A stretch of DNA of 64,000 nucleotides, from positions 17,217,893-17,281,892 of the forward strand of contig CAXIPT010000002.1 of NCBI GenBank assembly GCA_964030475.1, in the 5' to 3' direction. This stretch comes from Tethya wilhelma. Taxonomy: Eukaryota > Porifera > Demospongiae > Tethyida > Tethyidae. Both the position numbers and the translations under genes were made by a program. Under the pieces are notes generated by a model. The model saw nothing but the letters and a program-made list of their open reading frames with translations. It was not told where the DNA came from and did no database searches. Of this stretch, positions 10,244-21,100 are shown one piece after another. Within the stretch, counting starts at the first letter, position 1, and each line of letters starts with the position of its first letter.

Positions 10244-12529
10244 ATGTTATTGAGTCTGGTTTGTTTGCTCACTGCTTGTTTGTGGAGCACAACTTTTGCT
10301 CAAGATGTTGACAAATTTAATCAATTCATGTTAGAGGCATATTCTCGCCGTGATTTCCTTGAAGAAAATGCTGCCAACATAGATTTTGAAGAGATCAGCC
10401 GTGCCTTTGGACAGAAGAATTTCTGGACTAAGTCTTTGATATCAGAAGGAACCAAGACTGGATATGGAGACAATTCATCAGTTCTTTCCCAAGAGTGTCA
10501 AGAAGCTGTCCTTAGGATCACAACCCTCCCAACAACTGCTGAAATATATAGCATACTTCAACTGATTGATGCAACAGGAAAAGTACCGGCTGGTTTGTTC
10601 CAAGGGAACATTTATGCTGATGGAGCGTATGATGAATGTTTCTCTATTGTCAACACATCCTATTGCACTGGTTTCGTTAACATTACACTTCCCACTGTTG
10701 CTCAACAACTCTTTCACTCTAAAACTCTAGGCTGGAAGTTTGGTATGTGTGTTCCAAGAGGCTGCACAGGAAGAGACATTGCAAGTGTGGTGAATTCAAC
10801 GGTCGTTTTGGTAGCTAATGCCTCTAATATTGTATGTGAAAGTACCCGTAAGCCTCCGTACAATGCTGGTTCTATCGTAATGATTGCTGTGTGCTGTTTG
10901 TTTGCTGCCCTCGTTGTACTAAGCAGTGTTATGCATTGTGTGCTAATGTTGATGAAAGATGGCCTAGATCCTTTCGTAAATGACCCTTTTTGGAAAGCTA
11001 AAATCAATTCATTGAATTCTGAGAAGCGTTCTACGGAATTGAACATTTCAGACAAAACACCACTGCTTGAGAACACTGTGGCTACTAAAGTTAACAAGAG
11101 TCGATTCGACCCTCTTGACTTTGTCACTGCATTCTCTGTGTTTAAGACCGTCCCAACTATCATGTCCACCAAACAACCTCCCTCTGCCATCACTTGCATT
11201 AACGGACTTCGTGTAATCAGTATATTTTGGGTGATTCTCTGCCATGCACAAATGTGGGGTCTTTCTGCTCCTGGTGCTGATAATCTCCTCGCACTGAAAA
11301 GTGTTCTCTCTCGGTTTTCATTTCAAGCAATTGGAAATGCTTATGTTTCTGTTGACAGTTTCTTCTTCCTAAGTGGCCTCCTTGTGGCTTACCTCACTCT
11401 GAGACAAATGGCAAGAAAGAATGGACGTTTCCCTTTCATTGCTTATTATCTTCATCGCTATTTGCGACTCACACCAGCATACGCTTTTGTACTGTTTGTC
11501 ACGTGGCTTGCTGGTAGGCATATTTCTGATGGTCCGTATTGGAATCAAGCTACTGGTGTGGAGAGTACTGGATACAAAGTCTGTTCGAAATACTGGTGGA
11601 CAAATCTTCTTTACATTAACAACTTGTATCCGTGGAAACTTGGTGATGAGTGCATTGGCTGGACCTGGTACCTTGCAAATGACATGCAGTTCTACATCAT
11701 CTCTCCATTGATCATCATCCCACTGTATTTCTTCTTCCCCATTGGTCTCGCAGTGACAGGTGTTCTCCTGATGGGTAGTTTCATCATCACAGCAGCACTC
11801 ACTGGAGTGTTTGATTTCCAAGCAAACTCTTTTGCTCCTTTTGCCTACCAGTATACCACCAATGTGACAGTTTCCTCTGGAGATCTTCTCTATACCAAAC
11901 CTTGGCATCGCATAACACCTTACCTCGTTGGCCTTATCTTGGGCTATTTGCTGTATCGCAAGTTCCAGTTTCCTTTCCACCGCCTCATCAACTTGATCTT
12001 GTACTCTGTTGTGTGGCTCCTTGCTGCCGGGATCCTCATGTCAATTCTCTACGGACTCTACCCAACCTGGCACGGACACACTCCCTCTCTGGCTGAGAAC
12101 ATCATCTACAACACATTCTTTCGCTTTGCTTGGGGTCTTGGTTTAGCTCTGATCGTGTTTGTCTGTCACAATGGATACGGTTGGGTCATCAACTCCTTTC
12201 TCTCAATGAAGTTCTGGATCCCTCTCAGTCGACTCTCGTACAATGCCTACCTCGTTCATCCAGTTGTGCTGACCATATACTATGCCTCACTGAGGAAGGT
12301 TATTCACTATGATGATATAACGATGGCGTTTCGTGTGGTTGGTCTTGTTGTCATGTCCTATGCAGTGGCTGCTGTCGTGGCTGTGTTTGTAGAGTTCCCT
12401 CTCGGAAACGTCGAACAAGCCATCTTCAAGATAGTCGGTTTAGGTGGACGTGAGAGTGCAAGGGAAGGGAGAAATGAAGAGGACAAAGATACCAATGTAA
12501 AACTTAAGTACACTCCTATAAATAATTAG
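10244..12529 (+). CDS. NRF-6-like membrane acyltransferase, copy 1
   Basis: Intronless, 761 residues. Signal peptide (LLSLVCLLTACLWSTTFAQ), then a luminal NRF-type domain with paired Cys (SQECQEA, YDECFSI, YCTGF, FGMCVPRGC), a first TM helix near residues 207-237, a cytosolic linker with KTPLLE, then an acyltransferase-3 domain (about 318-715). The latter carries CINGLRVISIFWVILCH with the conserved His and SVDSFFFLSGLLVAYLTLR. About ten further TM helices follow. The C. elegans NRF-6 family acts in lipid and drug uptake; the acyl donor and acceptor are unknown. First of three same-strand tandem copies, about 90% alike to the next by eye. Start chosen because the signal peptide follows at once. 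Confidence 0.87.
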   Translation: MLLSLVCLLTACLWSTTFAQDVDKFNQFMLEAYSRRDFLEENAANIDFEEISRAFGQKNFWTKSLISEGTKTGYGDNSSVLSQECQEAVLRITTLPTTAEIYSILQLIDATGKVPAGLFQGNIYADGAYDECFSIVNTSYCTGFVNITLPTVAQQLFHSKTLGWKFGMCVPRGCTGRDIASVVNSTVVLVANASNIVCESTRKPPYNAGSIVMIAVCCLFAALVVLSSVMHCVLMLMKDGLDPFVNDPFWKAKINSLNSEKRSTELNISDKTPLLENTVATKVNKSRFDPLDFVTAFSVFKTVPTIMSTKQPPSAITCINGLRVISIFWVILCHAQMWGLSAPGADNLLALKSVLSRFSFQAIGNAYVSVDSFFFLSGLLVAYLTLRQMARKNGRFPFIAYYLHRYLRLTPAYAFVLFVTWLAGRHISDGPYWNQATGVESTGYKVCSKYWWTNLLYINNLYPWKLGDECIGWTWYLANDMQFYIISPLIIIPLYFFFPIGLAVTGVLLMGSFIITAALTGVFDFQANSFAPFAYQYTTNVTVSSGDLLYTKPWHRITPYLVGLILGYLLYRKFQFPFHRLINLILYSVVWLLAAGILMSILYGLYPTWHGHTPSLAENIIYNTFFRFAWGLGLALIVFVCHNGYGWVINSFLSMKFWIPLSRLSYNAYLVHPVVLTIYYASLRKVIHYDDITMAFRVVGLVVMSYAVAAVVAVFVEFPLGNVEQAIFKIVGLGGRESAREGRNEEDKDTNVKLKYTPINN

Positions 12530-12765
12530 TGCAAATATTACAGTGTTTATGCATTGTATAATGTTTTAAAAACTAAAATTTGGTCATACTTCCTTTGTAC
12601 ATGTGCAGCTTTGTGAAGGGGCGCGCGCGCACTGTCTTGTTCCCAGACTGAATTCCAGAAAAAGGAAAAGTCTGGGAATGAGACATTATATTCTAATCAA
12701 TGCGCACTATGAACACGTGCGTCCTGTATGTGGTTAGCCTCGTTCCGAATTAATTCCCACAGTAT
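12530..12765. other. Spacer with a foldback remnant
   Basis: Between NRF-6-like copies 1 and 2. An inverted pair, TGTTCCCAGACT (about 12639-12650) and AGTCTGGGAATGAGACA (about 12669-12685), forms a small hairpin related to the TAGCCTCG foldbacks elsewhere in the window. A GCGCGCGCGC tract precedes it at about 12621-12630. Confidence 0.4.
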
Positions 12766-15084
12766 GTGGTATACGCAATGATGAAGCAGATGCTTCCAAC
12801 GTTGGTACTGGTTTGTTTGCTGACAGCTTGTTTTTGGAGCACAACCTCTGCTCAAGATGTTGACAAATTTAATCAATTCATGTTAGAAGGATTTTCTCGC
12901 CGTGATTTCCTTGAAGAAAATGCTGCCAACATAGATTTTGAACAGATCAGCCGTGCCTTTGGACAGAAGAATTTCTGGACTAGGTCTTTGCTATCAGAAG
13001 AGTTTGAGACTGAATACGGAGACAATTCATCAGTTCTTTCCCAAGAGTGTCAAGAAGCTGTCCTTAGGATCACAGCCCTCCCAAAAACTGCTGAAATAAT
13101 ATTTAGCATACTTCAACTGATTGACGCAACAGGAAAAGTACCAGCTGGTTTGTTTCAAGGGAACATTTATGCTGATGGAGCGTACGATGAATGTTTCTCT
13201 ATTGTCAACACATCTTATTGCACTGGTTTCGTTAACATTACACTTCCCACTGTTGCTCAACAACTCTTTCACTCTAAAACTCTAGGCTGGAAGTTTGGTA
13301 TGTGTGTTCCAAGAGGCTGCACAGGAAGAGACATTGCAAGTGTGGTGAATTCAACGGTCGTTTTGGTAGCTAATGCCTCTAATATTGTATGTGAAAGTAC
13401 CCGTAAGCCTCCGTACAATGCTGGTTCTATCATAATGATTGCTGTGTGCTGTTTGTTTGCTGCCCTTGTTGTACTAAGCAGTGTTATGCATTGTGTGCTA
13501 ATGTTGATGAAAGATGGCTTAGATCCTTTCGTAAATGACCCTTTATGGAAAGCTAAAACCACTTCAGAGAATTCTAAGAGACGCTCTGCAGAATTGAACA
13601 TTTCAGACAAAACACCACTGCTTGAGAACACTGTGGCTACTAAAGTTAACAAGAGTCGATTCGACCCTCTTGACTTTGTCACTGCATTCTCTGTATTTAA
13701 GACTGTCCCAACTATCATGTCTACCAAACAACCTCCCTCTGCCATCACTTGCATTAACGGACTTCGTGTAATCAGTATATTTTGGGTGATTCTCTGCCAT
13801 GCACAAATGTGGGGTGCTTTAGTTCCTGGTGTTGACAATGCTCTCTTGCTGAAAAGTGTTCTCTCTCGTTTTTCATTTCAAGCGGTTGGAAATGCTTTCT
13901 TTTCTGTTGACAGTTTCTTCTTCCTAAGTGGTCTCCTTGTGGCTTACCTCACTCTGAGACAGATGGCAAGAAAGAAGGGACGCTTCCCTTTCATTGCTTA
14001 TTACGTTCATCGTTACTTGCGACTTACACCGGCATACGCCTTTGTGCTGTTTTTCTGGTGGCTTGCCGGTATGCATATTTCTGATGGTCCGTATTGGAAT
14101 CAATCTACTGGTGTGGATGGTCTTGAATACAAACTCTGTTCAAAATACTGGTGGACAAACCTTATCTATATCAACAACTTTCATCCTTGGAAACTTGGCG
14201 ATGAGTGCCTCGGCTGGACTTGGTACCTTGCAAACGACATGCAGTTCTACATCATCTCTCCATTGATCATCATCCCACTGTATTTCTTCTTCCCCATTGG
14301 TCTCGCAGTGGCAGGTGTTTTCCTGATGGGTAGTTTCATCGTTACAGCAGCACTCACTGGAAAGTTCGATTTCCAAGCCAACTTGTTTGCTCCTTATGCC
14401 TACCAGTATACCACCAATGTAACAGTTTCAGCTCAAGATCTTCTGTACATTAAGCCTTGGCATCGCATAACACCTTACCTCGTTGGTCTTATCTTGGGCT
14501 ATTTGCTGTATCGCAAGTTCCGGTTTCCTTTCCATCGCCTCATCAACTTGATCTTGTACTCTGTTGTGTGGCTCCTTGCTGCAGGGATCCTCATGTTAAC
14601 CCTCTACGGACTCTACCCAACCTGGCACGGACACACCCCCTCTCTGGCTGAGAACATCATCTATTACACATTCAGCCGATTTGCTTGGGGTCTTGGTTTA
14701 GCTCTGATAGTGTTTGCCTGTCACAATGGATACGGTTGGGTCATCAACTCCTTCCTCTCAATGAAGTTCTGGATCCCTCTCAGTCGACTCTCGTACAATG
14801 CCTACCTCGTTCATCCAGCTGTATTGACCATATATTTTGCCTCGCTGAGGAAGGCTATTCACTACAACGACATAACAATGGCGTTCCATGTGGTTGGTCT
14901 TGTTGTCATGTCCTACGCAGTGGCTGCTGTCGTGGCTGTGTTTGTAGAGTTCCCTCTCGGAAACGTCGAACAAGCCATCTTCAAGATAGTCGGTTTGGGT
15001 GGACGTGAGAGTGCAAGGGAAGGGAGAAATGAAGAGGACAAAGATACCGATGTACGAATGAAGTACACTCACATGAACAGCTAA
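12766..15084 (+). CDS. NRF-6-like membrane acyltransferase, copy 2
   Basis: Intronless, 772 residues from MVYAMMKQML; an internal Met (MMKQML or MLPTLV) may be the true start since the hydrophobic signal core LPTLVLVCLLTACFW follows. Domain order is as in copy 1: luminal Cys-paired NRF domain, TM helix, KTPLLE linker, acyltransferase-3 domain with CINGLRVISIFWVILCH and FFSVDSFFFLSGLLVAYL, and multiple TMs ending in VEFPLGNVEQAIFKIVG. Differences from copy 1 are scattered, with clusters just after the first TM (cytosolic linker) and in the loop containing SDGPYWNQSTGVDG. Very recent duplicate that reads intact, suggesting both are functional. Confidence 0.87.
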   Translation: MVYAMMKQMLPTLVLVCLLTACFWSTTSAQDVDKFNQFMLEGFSRRDFLEENAANIDFEQISRAFGQKNFWTRSLLSEEFETEYGDNSSVLSQECQEAVLRITALPKTAEIIFSILQLIDATGKVPAGLFQGNIYADGAYDECFSIVNTSYCTGFVNITLPTVAQQLFHSKTLGWKFGMCVPRGCTGRDIASVVNSTVVLVANASNIVCESTRKPPYNAGSIIMIAVCCLFAALVVLSSVMHCVLMLMKDGLDPFVNDPLWKAKTTSENSKRRSAELNISDKTPLLENTVATKVNKSRFDPLDFVTAFSVFKTVPTIMSTKQPPSAITCINGLRVISIFWVILCHAQMWGALVPGVDNALLLKSVLSRFSFQAVGNAFFSVDSFFFLSGLLVAYLTLRQMARKKGRFPFIAYYVHRYLRLTPAYAFVLFFWWLAGMHISDGPYWNQSTGVDGLEYKLCSKYWWTNLIYINNFHPWKLGDECLGWTWYLANDMQFYIISPLIIIPLYFFFPIGLAVAGVFLMGSFIVTAALTGKFDFQANLFAPYAYQYTTNVTVSAQDLLYIKPWHRITPYLVGLILGYLLYRKFRFPFHRLINLILYSVVWLLAAGILMLTLYGLYPTWHGHTPSLAENIIYYTFSRFAWGLGLALIVFACHNGYGWVINSFLSMKFWIPLSRLSYNAYLVHPAVLTIYFASLRKAIHYNDITMAFHVVGLVVMSYAVAAVVAVFVEFPLGNVEQAIFKIVGLGGRESAREGRNEEDKDTDVRMKYTHMNS

Positions 15085-15452
15085 GACTAAAAAGTGGCTT
15101 TTATCATTGTATGGTCATTCCATAACTCTGGTGTATTATTGTACAATCATATGCATGTGTGCTAGAACTGTAATTCATGTAATTATTATAGTAAAGTAGC
15201 AGTAGGATCTGATCTGATACGGTATGTAACATGAAAGGTCATTTTTGTTTATGTACTTGCATCATGTGAGCATGAGGTAAGCACACATGGTTCCGGTTTG
15301 TAATTAATGTAATTGTGGGGTCACATGCAGTTTTATATCCGCGCATTTAGTTGCAATCATCGCGTATATCAATCAGTGACCTCAGAAGCTAGGTGCATGG
15401 GAGTGGCTTGTATTTTCGTTGTAAAGACCTATCTACTGCATGGTCTAGTGCA
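15085..15452. promoter_or_regulatory. Intergenic region with probable promoter of NRF-6-like copy 3
   Basis: A TATA-like TTTTATATCC at about 15331-15340 lies roughly 120 bp before the chosen start of copy 3, followed by GCGCATTTAG. No other gene-like signal. Promoter role is inferred from position. Confidence 0.35.
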
Positions 15453-17654
15453 ATGAATCTTGTTTTTACTCTACTCTGTCTTGCTTCTGCTGCCTTGTGG
15501 ACAGGATCAAGTGCTCAAGATACCGTCCAACTATTGCAGAGATGGAGAAACATTCAAGAGAACATGGACCAGACAAAGGAACAGAGGCACAACACTCCTC
15601 ATCACCTCCAAGAGGTCAAGGCTGCATTTGAGAGAGTAAGTGACTTTTGGATTCAGTCTGTGGGCAATGAATCCAGCCAGAATATTTCCCAAAAGTGTCA
15701 AAATGGATTGCAGTATCTTCTCGATCACCAAGGTGGCCCCCTAGACCTTCCTCTTGTTGTGGATATGATAGATGCAATCGGCAAGCCAGCAGCCGGGTAC
15801 ATTGAGGGGAACATATTTGCCAATGGTGCATACGATGAGTGCTTTTCAATCGGATACACTGACTACTGCAGAGGTTTTGTGACGCTGTCAGCAGCCCCGT
15901 TGACCTGGTTGTTTGATATGTGCGTGCCTAGAGGATGTGATCCCATAGATGTAACAATAGCTATCAACTCAAGCACAATACTGTACTCCGATAGTAGTAC
16001 TATAACTTGTGATACGAGCAGAAAGCCACCATACAATACTGGTGCCATTATTATGATCACAGTATGTTTTGTATTTGTTTCACTCGCATCTGTGGGCACA
16101 TTGATGGACTGGACAGTGTTGTTTTTGAAAAAGAGTACCGTCTACAGAATCTTTGGCAATGGAAAAAGAGCACGAGATGTTGAGAAATCACAACCTACTT
16201 CAGTTAATTCTACCGAGAAGAAACCACTGATAGTGAAAGGCACTTCTAAGAAGAAAATCACCCCTTTTGCATTCATTAGAGCCTTTTCTCTGTACAAAAT
16301 CATGCCTACTATTTTATCTACCGATCAGCCTCCAACAGCAATCACCAGTTTGAATGGACTCCGAGTTCTTAGCATGTTTTGGGTCATCCTCTGCCATACC
16401 CACATTGCAGTCACAGGCCTTGTCGATAACACTGTAGTGCTAAAGAATTACCTGTCTCGTTTTACATTTCAAGCCATTGCCAATGGTTACTTTGCCGTCG
16501 ATAGTTTTTTCTTCCTGAGTGGCCTCCTTGTGACCTACCTCACTCTGAGACAGATGGCAAGAAAGAAGGGACGTTTCCCTTTCATTGCTTATTATCTTCA
16601 TCGCTATTTGCGACTCACACCAGCGTATGCCTTTGTGCTGTTCTTCATATGGCTAGTGAGTATGCACCTTGTTGATGGTCCAAGCTATGCCCAGCTCACT
16701 TGGGTAGGTAGTGCCCAGTACAAGTATTGTTCAAAGTACTGGTGGACAAACCTTCTCTACATTAACAACTTGTATCCCTGGAAGCTTGATGAAGAGTGCA
16801 TTGGATGGACCTGGTACCTTGCAAACGACATGCAGTTCTTTGTCATTGCACCACTGATCATCATTCCACTGTATCACTTGTTCCCCATAGGGATTCTAGT
16901 GTCCATTGTTCTCCTGTTGATATCGTTCATCACAAGTGCAACACTCACTGGAATATACGACCTTCAACCAAATACGTTTGCAGAGTTTGCCTACAACCAC
17001 ACTGTGAACGAGTCCCTTAACCTTCCAACCTACAACGACCTCCTCTATATCAAGCCATGGCATCGGATAACACCTTACATCGTGGGAATTCTCATGGGCT
17101 TTCTGTTCTATCACAAAGTGCGAGCGGCCTTTGGTCAACTGGTGAATCTAGTCGTGTACACTTTTACTTGGATTCTGGCTGCAGTGATTCTTGTCTCCTG
17201 TCTCTATGGCCTCTATTTCACCTGGCACGGACACACACCCACAACGGCCGAAAATGTCATATACATCACCTTCAGCCGCTTTGCCTGGGCTGTCGGTTTA
17301 GCTCTGATAGTGTTTGCCTGTCATAATGGATACGGTGGAGTAGTCAACTCCTTCCTCTCGATGAAGTTCTGGATCCCTCTAGGCCGACTCTCGTACAATG
17401 CCTACCTCGTCCATCCAATGGTCATGGCTGCCATGATTGGGTCTGAACGAAAGTCACTGCATTATGAAGACATCAACATGGCAGTCTACGCTGTTGCTAA
17501 TGTGGTATTGTCGTATGGTGCAGCTGCTCTGGTGACTGTGTTTGTTGAGTTTCCTCTTGGGAATGTTGAGCAGGCAATCTTTAAGCTGGTTGGTTTGGGC
17601 GACCGTGAGAGCACCAGGAGAGGTGTTACCATCAAACCTAAGGAAGATTCTTGA
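15453..17654 (+). CDS. NRF-6-like membrane acyltransferase, copy 3
   Basis: Intronless. I start it at MNLVFTLLCLASAALW because that begins directly with the signal peptide; an in-frame ATG 60 bp upstream (15393) would add 20 polar residues. About 733 residues. Luminal NRF domain with QKCQNGL, YDECFSI, YCRGF and FDMCVPRGC; TM helix; linker with KKPLIV; acyltransferase-3 domain with SLNGLRVLSMFWVILCH and FFLSGLLVTYL; last TM with VEFPLGNVEQ. Clearly more diverged than copies 1 and 2, but short DNA tracts in the acyltransferase domain are almost identical to them. Three genes in a row on one strand imply duplication after loss of introns or origin from one retrocopy. Confidence 0.85.
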   Translation: MNLVFTLLCLASAALWTGSSAQDTVQLLQRWRNIQENMDQTKEQRHNTPHHLQEVKAAFERVSDFWIQSVGNESSQNISQKCQNGLQYLLDHQGGPLDLPLVVDMIDAIGKPAAGYIEGNIFANGAYDECFSIGYTDYCRGFVTLSAAPLTWLFDMCVPRGCDPIDVTIAINSSTILYSDSSTITCDTSRKPPYNTGAIIMITVCFVFVSLASVGTLMDWTVLFLKKSTVYRIFGNGKRARDVEKSQPTSVNSTEKKPLIVKGTSKKKITPFAFIRAFSLYKIMPTILSTDQPPTAITSLNGLRVLSMFWVILCHTHIAVTGLVDNTVVLKNYLSRFTFQAIANGYFAVDSFFFLSGLLVTYLTLRQMARKKGRFPFIAYYLHRYLRLTPAYAFVLFFIWLVSMHLVDGPSYAQLTWVGSAQYKYCSKYWWTNLLYINNLYPWKLDEECIGWTWYLANDMQFFVIAPLIIIPLYHLFPIGILVSIVLLLISFITSATLTGIYDLQPNTFAEFAYNHTVNESLNLPTYNDLLYIKPWHRITPYIVGILMGFLFYHKVRAAFGQLVNLVVYTFTWILAAVILVSCLYGLYFTWHGHTPTTAENVIYITFSRFAWAVGLALIVFACHNGYGGVVNSFLSMKFWIPLGRLSYNAYLVHPMVMAAMIGSERKSLHYEDINMAVYAVANVVLSYGAAALVTVFVEFPLGNVEQAIFKLVGLGDRESTRRGVTIKPKEDS

Positions 17655-18195
17655 GCTTATTAATGTTTGAAATTATTATTTGTTTGAGAAATAAGACAAA
17701 ATAGATCTATATAGGCCTACAATAATTGACCACTAATTTTGCTCAAATGTCTATAAATTAATTTACTAAGTCTTGTACCATGTACACATGATATAGCAAT
17801 GAACATGTCATGTTAATTGTACATTACACAGCTCGTCAACTTAAAGTTATGCAATCTGTCACAGTCCCTGGGTCCCCCCCCTCCCATTATACAGTTTGGA
17901 TTATGTGTATACCAATATCACTATGGTCTTTGTGGTTCTATAATCCATTTCCATTGATGTTTAATGGAATGCCTGTATGGGCAACAGTATAACAGTGGCT
18001 GCTCTAAAAATATGTATAGTACATGTGAATAGCATGGAAATAATTATCTACAGTACAACACATGTGGACATTTTAAATGAAGGAATCTTACTTGTATGTT
18101 TCTATGGAATGAGCTGCTATAACTTGTAAGGTTTAATGCATGATTGCATGACATTGTACATAATATAATTATGTCCGCTATAATAAAATCAAAAA
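17655..18195. other. Convergent intergenic region
   Basis: AT-rich 541 bp between the 3' ends of NRF-6-like copy 3 and beta-helix gene 1. AATAAA-type poly(A) signals could serve either gene (for example AATAAAATC near 18182 on the plus strand). No gene seen. Confidence 0.35.
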
Positions 18196-21100
18196 TCAGT
18201 TACTATCAATCTGTTGTTCTATTTCGTGCACGTCAACTATAGTTTGGGTGACAACCCTGCTGACAGGTGTGGGTGGTTGGTAGGATGATGATTGGTTGAC
18301 AATAAAGAAATCATCAGCAACGGGATCGTGTTCAAATATCTCCAAAGGCTTACGAAGTTGAGTAAAAACACTACCTCTTTCATTTTCAAAACACTTATTA
18401 TGAGTTTCCAAGAGGGGCTTTTTCGAAAGACTCCTCTTCTTCAACTTTTTCATGAAAGTTTCTATGAGTTTTTGCAAGCACTTGAAGTTAGTAAAGGCGT
18501 GGTAGATGAGGATACACAAAAAGGTGAGGAAAGCAACAGAAGTTGATGTGTAAGCAAGAACAGCTTGATTCCCTCCTGTTTCTCTAATGTACAGCGTTGC
18601 TGTTCCAAAGATGATGAGATTAAAGATAAAAGAGCTTTCTAGAGCATTCAGTGGCCATTGTCGATACACTCTATGTTGAAACACATTCCTTAGAAAGGAG
18701 AGAGCACCAACAACACACACAACATACAAAAGGGTTATTCTTGGGTCCCTGACAACATTTAGTGCACCAACAAAGTAGAGTAACGATCCTAGTAGCAGTA
18801 GAAGGCCAGTCCAGTAGCGATGTCTCTTGGTGTAAGGTGCATGATAAGCTTCCATGAAGGCTATTAGTTTGGGGGAGCTAAGCCACCAAAGACATCTTTT
18901 GTTTGGCAAATGCTGTATCCACTGCCAGAGAAAGAGAGTAAACGTATAGATCAATCCGATAGTGAGAATGAGCAGAGCTGTAAGAAAGAGAGGAATGTGT
19001 TTTCCTTGGAAGTAGTCAATGTTTGCATCCACAAGCCAGACATTGTGTGTTTCCACTCTTCCATCAGTGGTAAATATCTTCATTCTTCCAACATATAGTG
19101 CTAATATGACTGTTCGAAGGATCTTTGCATAGGAAAGTAGGATTAGAGTTGCCAAGGTAGCCACTGGGTTTCTGTTCGAAAGAAGTTGAGCAAAACGTGG
19201 ACTGTACTGACAGGCAACTACTATACAGAGGACCAGGGTAAGAATGTAGGCTGGAAATACAAACTGTAGCCACGTTTTTGAGTAGCCATCTAGGCCACTA
19301 AAGAAGCAGGTTTCAAAACCAAAGTCTAGGTTGAGCCATGCTATGAAGACAGTTAGAAGGTTTGATCTGTTGAAGGGCAGAAAGATGGCACGATTTGCTG
19401 CTATGATGTTGGCGTAGAATATGAGTCCATTGATTGTTCCAACAGCTACTGTCAAATTGAAAAGCAGGAGAAAAGCAACTAGTGCTACACCAGCTATAGC
19501 AAAGACAATGAGTAGAGCTAGCCAGTTGTTTGAGCACGACAAGCAACGTGAACTACCAAGAGAGAGACTGAGACCATCCTTACAAGACCCACAAAGCTTG
19601 CCACTACGATTGAAAGCACACTGTGCATCAGAACCATTTAATAAATTCAAATTGACCTTCACATCTACTGTAGCAGGATGGCAATAACCAAATGGACAGT
19701 TTTCGTGAACGAAAAACTTCATACTATTATTGGAGTCCAACGACATCCATACTGTATCTCTTCTTGTTACTGTTTCTTCATCAATCGAGCAGTTGGTCAC
19801 AAACTTCGGAAAGAGTGTAGAATCACACTCACATTTTGTACTTGAATCTTGGAACCCTACTGGACAAGGTTTGAACACAATGTCTACCACTGCTGCAGAT
19901 ATACCGTCATCTTTACAAGGACCTGATGGAAAGAGAGAGAGACTGTCACTCGATTGAGCAGAGAAAATGTTGTAGTCCAAAACCGTGCAACCTTTCTGTG
20001 TGATCATGTTCGGTACGGCAGTTTTCAAGCCAACATCATTGAATGCTAGGTTAAGAATAACAGTATTAGGAATAGTATTATTAACTTGATCTACAGCTAC
20101 TAGCGAAACTGAAAATGTCTCTCCCTTTCTCAAAAACAATGTTGGTGGTTGGTAGCTACAATCTGGTTGGTTACCTTGGCAAAAGCAAATCCTAACCGGA
20201 TCTGAGGACAATTCAGTTTCAAGGCTTTCTCTATCAATGTTTGTCAGATTAAGAAAGTAGGAAATGGCGTCCAGTTGAGTTGAATTTAATTGAGCATACT
20301 TTTTGATCCGAAAGATTTCAGCAAAAAAACTCACTGTACATCTATCCAGGAGTCCGCCATAGAGGCTATGTCCGGCTATGAAGGCTGTGTTGTTGAAGAA
20401 AAAGACGTTTTGAAGGTTCAGTTCATTGTCAATCCAAGGATGCAGAGCTAGCGATTGAAAGAAACACTCAGCAAACAAAGCTTGTGATCTAAACGGAGAA
20501 GAGGCACATGTACTTGCTAGGGTGTCGTCCGAGACAAAAATAGCTCCTCCATAATCGGCAGAATTATTGACAAACTCCAACCTATGCCATTGGTTAGGAT
20601 CACGTATCACACAATTGTCTCCGATAACACATTCACTCGCATTTTTGATTACGTAAAGTTTGGCATTCAATTCTAATTGTATCCCCCCTCCTCTTTTTGC
20701 ATGGTTTCCAGAAAACTGTAGTAAACCATCACGAAGACTAGTTGTAGAATCGACAGCATGGATACCACCGCCACCAAAAGCTGCTACGTTTTGAGAAAAT
20801 CTTGTCTTTCTCCAAAATTTTAACTCTGAGAGATAAGCATAGAGCCCTCCACCACTTTCATTGGCCAGATTGTGGGATATTGATACATCACCAAAGAAAT
20901 CAAGTCTACTTTCAGTGGCAGATATGGCACCACCTTTCCTAGCTCTGTTGTGTGAAAGAGTAACACTGCCTTCGAAAGCGATTTGGCTCTGAAAACTGTT
21001 GATGGCCCCACCAGACTGCTGAATCTGAGAACTGTTAGTGTACGTATTATTCACTATTGTCGTATTTCCTGACAATGTCAGTTGACAATTGAAAGCGAAA

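Noticed and set aside
11369..11980. 203-residue open frame antisense to NRF-6-like copy 1
   Set aside because: Shadow of a long coding region; similar antisense frames appear at the same place in the paralogs because the sense sequence is conserved.
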